Below, piece by piece: positions 27,084-35,874 of a DNA stretch of 64,000 nt. Each line of letters begins with the position of its first letter. Within the stretch, counting starts at the first letter, position 1. The stretch is from positions 882,247-946,246 of the forward strand of contig NZ_JASJUU010000003.1 in NCBI RefSeq assembly GCF_030125375.1, in the 5' to 3' direction. The notes under the pieces were generated by a model that saw nothing but the letters and a program-made list of their open reading frames with translations, was not told the DNA's origin and made no database searches. The translations under genes were made by a program, and so were the position numbers. This stretch comes from Pseudoalteromonas umbrosa (GTDB lineage: Bacteria; Pseudomonadota; Gammaproteobacteria; Enterobacterales; Alteromonadaceae).

Positions 27084-28598
27084 TTAGGAAAAGTAGCCAG
27101 ATATAATAAACTCTTTAATGCCATTATCGAGCTTATCTAAATCCTCCCATTCACTATAAATGTCTTCCAGCATGTGTATTTCATTAATGCATTCACCATC
27201 TTGATATTTCATGATGATGGGATGCAAAAAGCCATGTGTTGAAAACTTGGGTTTTTCATTCTCATCTTTTGGTAGCTTGTAACTGAATTCAAGCGTATAT
27301 CCACTGAAATTTTGAAATAGCTCATCGTGTTCAAAGGCTAATTTGGGGATGCTTTCGTAAAACTGAAAATTATTTTTCGTATCAAGTGCATAGACATCAT
27401 ATACGTTACCAAATAAAAACCAAATGGTGGTTGCGCGTCTAATTTGCTCACTGATGGCGTCATATAAATCTGTTTTTTCGGTGATTATTTTCTTAGCTTG
27501 CCATGTGCGATTTTGGAGCTTGTTCACTAGTATTTCGGCCAGCGTTTGTGCATTGTGTCGAATACCATGTACAAAGGGCGTGGAGGAATCTTTGTAATCA
27601 TTACATTGCATATTCGCGCCACAGAAAAACAGATTATCAATATTGGTACTTTGCCATTGATGGTTGAGCTTGGGAAATTTGTTCATTAAGCATAAATCAG
27701 GCTTTAAATCAGCACTATAGTGATCAAAATTGCATTTGAAGCCACTGCAATTGACGATATGATCGTAAGTGTTGATCTCTCGTTCTCCATCCTCTGAGAA
27801 AATCATATCAACTAAGTATTTGCCTTGATCGGTCGGTTTAATTGACGCTATGGTGCCGTTTAGGATGGCATTTTGTTGCTTGAGGAAAAAGGTATCTAAA
27901 AAGCCTTGATTGACTGAACGCAGGTGCCCAGGGTAGTGGCTAACCCATGCAAAATTAAAGTCTTTAGGGCTTATTACATGCGTATTGGCTGATACTTCCA
28001 TCAGGCTGTCAGCCGTTTCAAAAGCAGAGTTTCCTTTACCAAGGATCAAGATGCGTTTATTTTTAAATTGAGATACATCATTGCTCATTTCAGTGTAAGG
28101 GATCACATGCTCGATACCATCAATATTAGGCACATTTAATTCACCAATACCGGTTGCATCGACCAAGATATTAGCGTTGTAAGTTTTGTTGCTACGACAG
28201 CTAATTACAAATTGCGAATTGGCTTTTGTTATTGAATCGACATGGGTATTAAATTGGATCGGTAATTCATAGCGCGTGGCAAATTGAGCCATATACTCGA
28301 CCAGCTTATCACTACTCGGGTAGTAACTTTGGTCAAAGTCCTTAAATGAAAAGTCATCATCATCATTGAGCAATGAATTCCAATCCCAGCGCAGGTTTTT
28401 GGTTTTATCGTCGAATCCGGTATGCACTTTATTTATTGAAATAAGTTTGCGATGTACAGGGTATGTAGCGAAGAAGCTACCTGGAATATCGGCGCGTTCA
28501 AGCACAACATGAGACACACCAGCTTTGTTTAAAAAGTAGCTGAGCTGCATGCCGGCAGGGCCTGCGCCAATGATAACAACTTGGTGGGTTGACTCCAT
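27084..28598 (-). CDS. FAD-dependent oxidoreductase (FOXRED2/FMO-like), candidate darobactin tailoring enzyme
   Basis: 504 residues from ATG 28598, set by AAAGGAG 8 bases upstream. FAD-binding Rossmann GAGPAG at 11-16, the segment SFFATYPVHRKLISINKVHTG at about 41-61, a DATG motif at 147-150 and a second Rossmann GKGNSA at 187-192. This layout, including the YP-HRKLISINK-HTG segment, is that of FOXRED2-type flavin oxidoreductases related to flavin monooxygenases. The classical tryptophan-halogenase motif WxWxIP is absent. It is the last gene of the dar operon, 2 bases after the exporter stop. I recall that some marine Pseudoalteromonas make brominated darobactin with a dedicated halogenase; whether this is that enzyme cannot be decided here. 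Hydroxylation or other oxidation is equally possible. Confidence 0.7.
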   Translation of the reverse strand: MESTHQVVIIGAGPAGMQLSYFLNKAGVSHVVLERADIPGSFFATYPVHRKLISINKVHTGFDDKTKNLRWDWNSLLNDDDDFSFKDFDQSYYPSSDKLVEYMAQFATRYELPIQFNTHVDSITKANSQFVISCRSNKTYNANILVDATGIGELNVPNIDGIEHVIPYTEMSNDVSQFKNKRILILGKGNSAFETADSLMEVSANTHVISPKDFNFAWVSHYPGHLRSVNQGFLDTFFLKQQNAILNGTIASIKPTDQGKYLVDMIFSEDGEREINTYDHIVNCSGFKCNFDHYSADLKPDLCLMNKFPKLNHQWQSTNIDNLFFCGANMQCNDYKDSSTPFVHGIRHNAQTLAEILVNKLQNRTWQAKKIITEKTDLYDAISEQIRRATTIWFLFGNVYDVYALDTKNNFQFYESIPKLAFEHDELFQNFSGYTLEFSYKLPKDENEKPKFSTHGFLHPIIMKYQDGECINEIHMLEDIYSEWEDLDKLDNGIKEFIISGYFS

Positions 28599-28600
28599 TA

Positions 28601-30340
28601 TTAACACTCCTTTTGTAATGACTTAGTCTGTTCACTGATTTTTATAAAGTGTTCGTTGGTAATGATTTGGTTGGGTGGCTGAGCAGCTACAACTTTACCT
28701 TTTTCGATAACTAACACCTGATCAGACAGGTTGATACTGTTTAAGTTGTGTGTGATGACAAGGACGATTTTATTCCTTGCGATTTCTCTCAGGTGCTGGT
28801 GCAGTATTGATTCTGTGGCCCTGTCCAAAGAGTTAGTAGCTTCGTCGAGTATGAGTACATCACAGTCACTGTAGAGTGCTCTAGCAATGGCAAGGCGTTG
28901 CTTTTCGCCACCAGATAAATTGTTGGCATTGGTCGTGATACTACTGTCGATTGTGATCTGGTTGTTTTTTATAACGCGATCAAATTGTGAGAGCGCAAGA
29001 GCACGGTTAAGCTTTAGCTCATCAATCTCATTAGCGTTATCGACAAGGGTAATATTTTGCCAAATTGTACCATTGAAAAAAAATGGGTCTTGCTCAATCA
29101 GCGCCACATGTTTGTGTGGACTGCCTTGTTGTGATTTTGCTTCAGCATCAGATAAAAAGATTTTGCCTTGGTAGTTATAATACAGCCCGGAAATGAGTTT
29201 GATCAGGGTACTTTTCCCAGAGCCAGAGCGACCGACAATGGAGTAAATATGATTGCGCTGAAAAGTGTAGTTGATCCCATCGAGGGCTTTGTCTTTATTA
29301 TTCTGATAGCTAAACGACAAATCATACAGTGATATATGCTTGATATCTTTGGCTGGTTTTGTGTTGATGGCGTGTAATTCGTAGTCACATTGCAATAACG
29401 TTTCTAAGTTTTTGATTGCACTTTTTGCTTTGGCGGTAACGGTATTAATGTCGCTGATCGAGGCAAATGAATATGACATTAAAAGCAAGACCATGACAAA
29501 AGCGACCAGTTCACCTGATGCCATTGTCCCCGATATGACGTTATGCCCGCCTATCCAAAGCACCAAGATAACACTTGAAAATCCACCAAATATAATCAAG
29601 CCTGAGACAATAGACTCTAACAAGTGTAGCCTTTTTGTCGCGCGGTAGACGTCACTTGCTTTTGACTCTATTTGCCTGGAGAGTAACCCTTCCATTTTGT
29701 GCACTTTGATAGATTGGATACCACTGAGAGATTCAATGATGGCGGCATTGAGCATAGAGACCATGTTGCGTTTATGACTATTGGCTTGTGAGACTTTTTG
29801 GCTGATACGAAAGATCATTAAGATCACTACAGGCACGGCAACGATGGAAATTAAGGTCATATATATATTGGTGACAAGCAAATAGATAAATCCACACAGC
29901 AAGGTGGCAGATGCTTGTATTAGAATACTCAAAACAAAGTGGACATAAACATTAATGGCTTTGATGTCGTAATCGACATTAGAATACAATTTAGATGGTG
30001 CTGTTTGGTCGAAGAGTTGCTGTTGATTATACATTAACCGGCCAATGGCAAAGCTCATCAACTTGGTGCTCATCATTTCTTTGACATCAAATACGAGTTT
30101 TTGTCTCAGGGCATTGCTCGCTACAAAGGTCAGTAACAGAAGCAAAATGATGGCAACAAATTGGTTTAGTGTGGTTGCAGTGACCTCTTGTTTAAACAGC
30201 AGCTCAACGGTATAAGCAATCCCAAATGAGCTGCAAACGACAAGCACGTTTAGCATAACAATACACGATATTGCCCAGTAGCGTTTGGCACATAACGACT
30301 TCAGTTTTTGATAAACGGCCCCTTCTACATTGAATAGCAT
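28601..30340 (-). CDS. ABC exporter with fused membrane and ATPase domains (MsbA-like)
   Basis: 579 residues from ATG 30340, which lies 4 bases after the darE stop; a TTG 21 bases upstream inside darE is an alternative. Six membrane segments fill residues 25-300, followed by an ATPase domain with Walker A GRSGSGKST (about 370-378), signature LSGGEKQRLAIARALY and Walker B DVLILDEATNSLD. There is no N-terminal C39 peptidase domain, so it does not itself cleave a leader. In the dar operon it may export the mature peptide or provide self-protection; the classical five-gene dar cluster, as I know it, relies only on DarBCD. Confidence 0.88.
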   Translation of the reverse strand: MLFNVEGAVYQKLKSLCAKRYWAISCIVMLNVLVVCSSFGIAYTVELLFKQEVTATTLNQFVAIILLLLLTFVASNALRQKLVFDVKEMMSTKLMSFAIGRLMYNQQQLFDQTAPSKLYSNVDYDIKAINVYVHFVLSILIQASATLLCGFIYLLVTNIYMTLISIVAVPVVILMIFRISQKVSQANSHKRNMVSMLNAAIIESLSGIQSIKVHKMEGLLSRQIESKASDVYRATKRLHLLESIVSGLIIFGGFSSVILVLWIGGHNVISGTMASGELVAFVMVLLLMSYSFASISDINTVTAKAKSAIKNLETLLQCDYELHAINTKPAKDIKHISLYDLSFSYQNNKDKALDGINYTFQRNHIYSIVGRSGSGKSTLIKLISGLYYNYQGKIFLSDAEAKSQQGSPHKHVALIEQDPFFFNGTIWQNITLVDNANEIDELKLNRALALSQFDRVIKNNQITIDSSITTNANNLSGGEKQRLAIARALYSDCDVLILDEATNSLDRATESILHQHLREIARNKIVLVITHNLNSINLSDQVLVIEKGKVVAAQPPNQIITNEHFIKISEQTKSLQKEC

Positions 30341-30344
30341 ATGT

Positions 30345-31631
30345 TTAAATCGACTCTTCAATGACTTTTAATAATTTGCCTGTGCCACAACATTTATCGT
30401 CGTAGTCTTCTACATGCCGTGCATTGATGACGCGATCATGAGGGCACCCGCCATTACAAATTGAAAACCACTTACATTCATGCATACGAGAGTGTGACTC
30501 GACTTCTTCTTGTACTGAGGTTTGGTTATGTTTCGAGTTGGCTAGCAGCGTGGCTAAATCTGAATCCAGTAATGATCCATAAATACTACCAATGTCGCCA
30601 ACATATTTATCACAGGGCGACACATCTCCGTTTGGCTCTATGGTAATGATCTCTTGTGAGCAGTTGCCAGCCCAATAACAGGCAGAGAGTTGTTTGCTTC
30701 TGTCTGCTAATACATCCATAAAGTTTTCGAACATGCGGATCTGAATAATTCCGCGATATTGGGCGTGCCAAACGGTATAAACTCGACTTAAAAACTCGAT
30801 ATACTCTTTGTAGCTAATATAAGCATCGCCAATGTCATCACCGGGCTGTGCGCGGTTATCGGGGACAATGTTTAAAAACTCAATGTCATTGAGCTCAATC
30901 GATGCGAGGTAACTGAGCAACCGCTGCGGACTTACATTGTACACATCTCTATCAACGACTATCAGCGCGCCATAGGGGATCCCATACTGCTGCAAGCGTT
31001 TGATCCCTTCTGCAACTTTCAAGCTAGTCGGGCGCCCTCGGACATCAAGCCGACGGGTATCGTTGATCTCAGGTACCCCGTCAAAGCTAATCCCTACGGC
31101 CATGCCAATACCTTGTAAAAAGGTGAGCCATTCTTTTGAGATATTCACCGCATTTGATTGCATGGTGTTGGTGATAAAGTGATCTTTGCGTTTAAACTGC
31201 TCTTGAAGCCAGATCAGCTTTTTGAAAAACGCAGGACGCAACAGAGTGACTTCGCCGCCATGCCATACAAATTCGACTCGTGAGACATTGGGAATAGCCA
31301 AGATGCGCTTTACAATGGAAATGAGGTTTTCAAATTTGACCGTTTGGTTTGGTCCCTCAGCCCATGAGTGGCAATAAGTACACCTGAGATTGCACAGTCG
31401 TGTGGCTTTTAGTACCACCACCACCTTGCTTGCGTTGAGTGGCTTGGCTTCGAAATAGGCGTCCTTCTCACGTCTAAATAGCGTAAGCTCCTCCTCATCA
31501 AGCATATCACTATCCGGGATTTCCCCTATCAATTGTGACGCTAAACGAGAGTATTGGTAATCCGTTAATTCTAGCTGATTGACGGGATTAACGGGTTCTT
31601 CTATTACTTTGACGGAAATATCTCCGAGCAT
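30345..31631 (-). CDS. darE: Radical SAM/SPASM peptide-crosslinking enzyme DarE
   Basis: 428 residues. The radical SAM motif CNLRCTYC has Cys at 80, 84 and 87, followed by WHGGEVTLL near 123 (SAM-binding GGE) and a C-terminal SPASM region with Cys at about 318, 324, 340, 386, 392, 396 and 414/415 (CDKYVGDIGSI, CKWFSICNGGCPHDR). In darobactin biosynthesis this enzyme makes both the Trp1-Trp3 ether and the Trp3-Lys5 carbon-carbon link on the DarA core. Identification rests on the family plus the operon with a precursor carrying the exact WNWSKSF core. The first 65 residues are not part of the catalytic barrel and may help hold the leader. Confidence 0.92.
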   Translation of the reverse strand: MLGDISVKVIEEPVNPVNQLELTDYQYSRLASQLIGEIPDSDMLDEEELTLFRREKDAYFEAKPLNASKVVVVLKATRLCNLRCTYCHSWAEGPNQTVKFENLISIVKRILAIPNVSRVEFVWHGGEVTLLRPAFFKKLIWLQEQFKRKDHFITNTMQSNAVNISKEWLTFLQGIGMAVGISFDGVPEINDTRRLDVRGRPTSLKVAEGIKRLQQYGIPYGALIVVDRDVYNVSPQRLLSYLASIELNDIEFLNIVPDNRAQPGDDIGDAYISYKEYIEFLSRVYTVWHAQYRGIIQIRMFENFMDVLADRSKQLSACYWAGNCSQEIITIEPNGDVSPCDKYVGDIGSIYGSLLDSDLATLLANSKHNQTSVQEEVESHSRMHECKWFSICNGGCPHDRVINARHVEDYDDKCCGTGKLLKVIEESI

Positions 31632-31643
31632 GATGCATTCTCC

Positions 31644-32309
31644 CTAACTAATCAGTTCACCTTGAACCATTTTTACTTGCCGATTGGCCATGCTAGCCGC
31701 TTTATCGCTGTGCGTTACCATGACGATGGTGGCGTCGCAGGCGGTATTTGCATGGTGTAAAATATCGAGTACTGTTTGTCCTGTTTTTTCATCCAAGTTA
31801 CCTGTTGGCTCATCGGCCAAAATGATACTGGGCTGACATGCCATGGTTCTGGCGATGGCAACGCGTTGTTGCTGTCCGCCTGAGAGTTGGCTTGGATAGT
31901 GGTCGCGCCGTGATGACAGAGACAGCTTGTCTAATTCTTGCTCCGCTACAGCTGTGCGCTCTTTTAGTCCTATCCCCCTAAATTTAAGGGGCAGCATCAC
32001 GTTTTCGATCACGCTTAAATCTGGAATTAAATTGAATGACTGGAATACATACCCTAAGTGTTCACGACGGTATGTGAGCTTCTTTTTTTGGGATATGCCG
32101 GTAACGCTTGTGCCGTTTAGCTCTATGAGACCCTCATCAATACTTGAAAAAAGACCTATCGCATTGAGTAGCGTTGATTTACCAGAGCCCGACTTGCCTG
32201 TAATAGCCAAAAATTCGCCTTTTTCGACCTGTAAAGACACGTTGTTCAGTGCAGTCGTTTTTAACTTCTTGGTGTAAAAATGCTTGTATACATTTTCTAA
32301 TTTGATCAT
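31644..32309 (-). CDS. darD: MacB-like ABC transporter ATPase DarD
   Basis: 222 residues from ATG 32309, 1 base after the darC stop; a longer in-frame version would overlap darC by more than 60 bases. Walker A GKSGSGKST, Q-loop FQSFNLIPDLSVIENVMLP, signature LSGGQQQRVAIART and Walker B IILADEPTGNLDEKTG identify a LolD/MacB-type ATPase. With DarB (permease) and DarC (membrane-fusion protein) it would power a tripartite export machine that moves the modified peptide out of the cell, presumably together with a TolC-type outer-membrane channel encoded elsewhere. Confidence 0.9.
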   Translation of the reverse strand: MIKLENVYKHFYTKKLKTTALNNVSLQVEKGEFLAITGKSGSGKSTLLNAIGLFSSIDEGLIELNGTSVTGISQKKKLTYRREHLGYVFQSFNLIPDLSVIENVMLPLKFRGIGLKERTAVAEQELDKLSLSSRRDHYPSQLSGGQQQRVAIARTMACQPSIILADEPTGNLDEKTGQTVLDILHHANTACDATIVMVTHSDKAASMANRQVKMVQGELIS

Positions 32310-32310
32310 G

Positions 32311-33549
32311 TTACTCAATGTACAGCTCCTCTTTATAATTCTTATTCCAATCCAAAATAATGAGCTCTTTGCCAAGGATGTTGGGGTTATCTACGAGCAC
32401 TTTATCGCCAATCTGCTCCTTGATTTTCAACAGTGTTTTAACTGCTTTGGATTGGTTACTTTTCAACAAATAAATAAACGTGTCGTTATTTTCTCTAAAT
32501 GTGGCATTCAAAGGTACGCTTGGTAGCTTTGTGTCTGCTGTGTCTGTGAGGGATATTTCAATAGATTGGCCAACTTTGACTTGCGTGTTCATGCTCTGCT
32601 GGAAGGGTACTTCAAGGTGCATACGAAATTTACCTTGCTTTACCAGAGGGAAAATTTTGATAATGTTCAACGCAACATCGCGATTCTTGATACTTCCCTC
32701 GGCTTGCATGGCGTCATGAACACGGCTCAAATAATACTCACTGAGCTCTACTTCAATTAAAAAGTCATCAATGAGATCTAAAGAACCAAACTCTTGCTTA
32801 GGTAATATCTGCTGACCAAACTCAATATCAAAGCCGGATAAATTGCCTGAAATAGGTGCTCTTATCACTAGCTGTTGTTCGCTTTCTTGCAGTTTGAGCA
32901 GGAGGGTGTTGAGTATATCTACCGTATCATTGATTTCGCCAAGTTGATGTTTGATATGGTCTTTCTGTGATTGGTAATAACTTGCCAATACTTGTTGTTT
33001 TGCTTGCCAACGGGTGAGGTTACTTTGTACGTCCTGTACTTCCGACTCTTGCGTTAGGTTATTTCGTAACAGCTGTTGTTTTTGAGCGAGCTCCCTTTCC
33101 AATACATTGACTTGAAAAATGGCATCCTCTAATGAAAGTTTTGAGGTTTTTAATTCCCGACGCAGATTTAAGCGCATATTTTTAAGGTTACTTATTTGCT
33201 CTGATATTTGCGCAATCTTTTCTGTGAGCTTGAGAATGTAATCGTAGTTTTCTAACTCAAGGAGTATCTCGCCTTTTTCTACGAATGAATTTTTCTTGTT
33301 GAGATAATACTTAACGCGACCGCCAATATCTGAAGATAGCTTAATTGATTTTTTGGGTTTGATGGTACCCACAGCAGTGATGTTTGGATTTACGCTGGCA
33401 ATTTTAACGCGATTAACGTCTTTAATCGGTATACTGGAGATTGATTGATTGCTGTATAAAAGCCCCAATGCAATTGACAGTATAATAACGACAATGGCAA
33501 AGATGATTTTAGCTTTGTTATATTTTGGCTGCTCTATGACTGTATCCAT
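32311..33549 (-). CDS. darC: Membrane-fusion protein DarC (HlyD/MacA family)
   Basis: 412 residues, AAGGAG 8 bases before the ATG. One N-terminal membrane anchor (about 14-34, IIFAIVVIILSIALGLLY), then a biotinyl-lipoyl-like half motif (ITAVGTIKPKKSIKLSSDIGGRV), a long coiled-coil hairpin around 105-220 rich in Leu, Gln and Lys, the returning lipoyl half (LVIRAPISGNLSGFDIEFGQQI) and beta-barrel domains after 260. This is the architecture of MacA-type periplasmic adaptors bridging an inner-membrane ABC transporter and a TolC channel. It is encoded between darB and darD, as in known dar operons. Confidence 0.9.
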   Translation of the reverse strand: MDTVIEQPKYNKAKIIFAIVVIILSIALGLLYSNQSISSIPIKDVNRVKIASVNPNITAVGTIKPKKSIKLSSDIGGRVKYYLNKKNSFVEKGEILLELENYDYILKLTEKIAQISEQISNLKNMRLNLRRELKTSKLSLEDAIFQVNVLERELAQKQQLLRNNLTQESEVQDVQSNLTRWQAKQQVLASYYQSQKDHIKHQLGEINDTVDILNTLLLKLQESEQQLVIRAPISGNLSGFDIEFGQQILPKQEFGSLDLIDDFLIEVELSEYYLSRVHDAMQAEGSIKNRDVALNIIKIFPLVKQGKFRMHLEVPFQQSMNTQVKVGQSIEISLTDTADTKLPSVPLNATFRENNDTFIYLLKSNQSKAVKTLLKIKEQIGDKVLVDNPNILGKELIILDWNKNYKEELYIE

Positions 33550-33560
33550 CTCATGACTCC

Positions 33561-35861
33561 TTATTCTGACAAGTACTTTTTACTTATCACGCCAAAATTC
33601 AATGCAATGATAAAGGCGATAAGTGTCGAGACAACAAAGAGCGATAATGCATAGTGGTAGAAGCTAAACTGCATCTGATCTAGAGGGATCAATTGCTGAT
33701 AAAGGGTGATATAACCCAGCAGTATCCCAATGAGTGATGAAGCTATGTATAAATAGACATTCTTTTTAAATACAAAGCTAAAGATGGCTGTTAAGTCTGC
33801 GCCAAGTTGTTTCATAATATGCAGCGAGTCGCTATGTCTTTCAGCATCCACCAGTGAGTTAGCAATGGTGTTCATCGCAATCAAGACGATGTTTAAAATA
33901 ACGACAAAAAGCAAGTAGAACACGATTTTACTCAAGTCTGAAAATTCTGCGTCTAGGGCTTGTTCACTAGAGATTAGGGATAATTTAGACACTAAACTTG
34001 CTGGACTGTCATGCTTAACCAGTAAGGTATTTGCCTTCGTGTCATCAAGCACTATCATGATGGGATCAAAGTCAGCTTTCACTTTACCTAGATAGAAGTT
34101 ACTCACGACTTGTACAATTTCAATGTTAGTCAAACCTTCGCCAAAATCGGCATAAAATTGATGGTTGATGAGCTGATCTATCCGAATATTGTCGAACAGT
34201 TTGGAAAAGGCTTGGGTGACAATGACACGAGTTTTGCCATCGTCATTATTCACCTTGTCTAGCGCTAAGGTTGTTTGGTTGCTGCTTAATACTTCAAGCG
34301 CCAGCACTTGCGCAATACTAGGGCCAGCAAAAAAGTAGTGGACAGGTGTGAGCTGCTCATCCAACTTTTGTTGTGCTGTTGATATTGAAATGTAATTCGC
34401 TGATTTATCGAAAGGGCGCCAACTACTCACTTCTGACACCCTGCCGTGGTTGGTATTTATGTTATCTCGAGTACGCGTGGGCAAATGGTCATTGTGTCCG
34501 TCTAATTTTGCGTAATGTGTGCGGCTAATATCATATCCATAGTTCGCTTGTTTAGCAGAAAACAATTCGTAGGTCACACTGACAGCGACAAACATGACCA
34601 TCGCAGTGATGAGCGTTTGCATGACGATGGTCAATTGCGTCATCCAGATGGTACTCACGCCTGCTGATCTTGAAATTGTCTGATCTTCTTGTGAAGTCAC
34701 AATTTTATGTATGACAAGACAGATAATTGAAATATACATAGAGGCAAGTAACAACAACATACAGACTGAAATTATCCACATATGTGTTGTGCTTAGTATG
34801 GTTAAAAGTGAAAATTCAGCGCTGAGAAATTGCATACCAAAATAAAAAAAAGATAACGATAATACACTGGCAATAAGCAGAGATAACTTGTTGTCGAGTA
34901 ATGCGCTCAGTGTAATTTGGCCATAACTGCCGCCGATACTTAATAAGGTTTTTATGCGCTCTAAGTGTGAGATTTGGACAGAAGACACAGCACTAAAAAA
35001 ACCGATGCAGCCGAGCAAAAATGAAAAACCACACACACCGTATATCAGATATAAGCTTGACTTAGCAAATGTAGTCCCCAGCTCATCAGGCAGCGCTAAA
35101 TCATAATGTAATTGGGAGATAGGGCGCTTGGATAAGTGGATAAATGAAGAAGGTGTGAAAGGGGCACCGGGTATTTGAGGGGCATTTTCTAACACGACCT
35201 GATCTAGATTTAGCGATGTATTATCGTTTAATTCAACGAATAGATGAACATGTGTGTCATACCAATTACCGTAATGTGATTGAATAACAGGCTCAAAGGT
35301 GGAGGCAAAAGCAATCATGAGGTCTGGTTTAATTGATAAACTCTCATCTAACTCAATTACTTGTGTAATTTGAAACCTACCCAATTGACCTAGCTTTAAA
35401 GTTTGTCCGATTAGACTGGCAGGATTATTCGTGAATTTGCTGGCAAATGTGTTTGATAAATATACCTGATTATTTTCAACTGCAGAGACACCATTTGAAC
35501 TGAGTGACAGCATATTAAATGCCGCTTCATTAAGTGCATATACCTGCGCATCTTTTATTTCATTGGTATTGTGTAATACGTTTATTATTTCTCTATGTGT
35601 TATGCCGACGCGCTCGATTTCATTGAATGCAGATAGAGCAGGTATTAGTGCCGCTGGGGCTTGGGAGCTATTAACTTGCTCTCCATTAGGTAAATTAAAT
35701 TGGGTTTCAATTTTATAAATATTGCCAGCAATGCCATTATTGATTCTATTATCCGCAAATACGAATGCAATGATCACTCCGAGTAAAATAGTGCCTAATG
35801 ACAGTGAAAAAATTCCCGTAATAGAAGAAAGTCCCTTTGGGCTGCTTAAAAACTTCAACAT
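33561..35861 (-). CDS. darB: FtsX/MacB-type permease DarB
   Basis: 766 residues. Membrane segment near 15-36, a periplasmic MacB-core domain to about 270, three membrane segments between about 270 and 385, another near 420-445, a second periplasmic domain to about 640, and three C-terminal segments (the first about LLFVVILNIVLIAMNTIANSL). This doubled layout of two FtsX modules is typical of long ABC-3 permeases. In darobactin clusters DarB is the inner-membrane part of the DarBCD exporter. It starts 13 bases after the hydroxylase gene with an AGGAAT ribosome-binding site. Confidence 0.88.
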   Translation of the reverse strand: MLKFLSSPKGLSSITGIFSLSLGTILLGVIIAFVFADNRINNGIAGNIYKIETQFNLPNGEQVNSSQAPAALIPALSAFNEIERVGITHREIINVLHNTNEIKDAQVYALNEAAFNMLSLSSNGVSAVENNQVYLSNTFASKFTNNPASLIGQTLKLGQLGRFQITQVIELDESLSIKPDLMIAFASTFEPVIQSHYGNWYDTHVHLFVELNDNTSLNLDQVVLENAPQIPGAPFTPSSFIHLSKRPISQLHYDLALPDELGTTFAKSSLYLIYGVCGFSFLLGCIGFFSAVSSVQISHLERIKTLLSIGGSYGQITLSALLDNKLSLLIASVLSLSFFYFGMQFLSAEFSLLTILSTTHMWIISVCMLLLLASMYISIICLVIHKIVTSQEDQTISRSAGVSTIWMTQLTIVMQTLITAMVMFVAVSVTYELFSAKQANYGYDISRTHYAKLDGHNDHLPTRTRDNINTNHGRVSEVSSWRPFDKSANYISISTAQQKLDEQLTPVHYFFAGPSIAQVLALEVLSSNQTTLALDKVNNDDGKTRVIVTQAFSKLFDNIRIDQLINHQFYADFGEGLTNIEIVQVVSNFYLGKVKADFDPIMIVLDDTKANTLLVKHDSPASLVSKLSLISSEQALDAEFSDLSKIVFYLLFVVILNIVLIAMNTIANSLVDAERHSDSLHIMKQLGADLTAIFSFVFKKNVYLYIASSLIGILLGYITLYQQLIPLDQMQFSFYHYALSLFVVSTLIAFIIALNFGVISKKYLSE

Positions 35862-35874
35862 CTTTAATTCCTAT

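Noticed and set aside
27084..28598. Classical two-component tryptophan halogenase
   Set aside because: The WxWxIP motif is absent and the second Rossmann motif points to a FOXRED2/monooxygenase-like enzyme; halogenation by an unusual route is left open.
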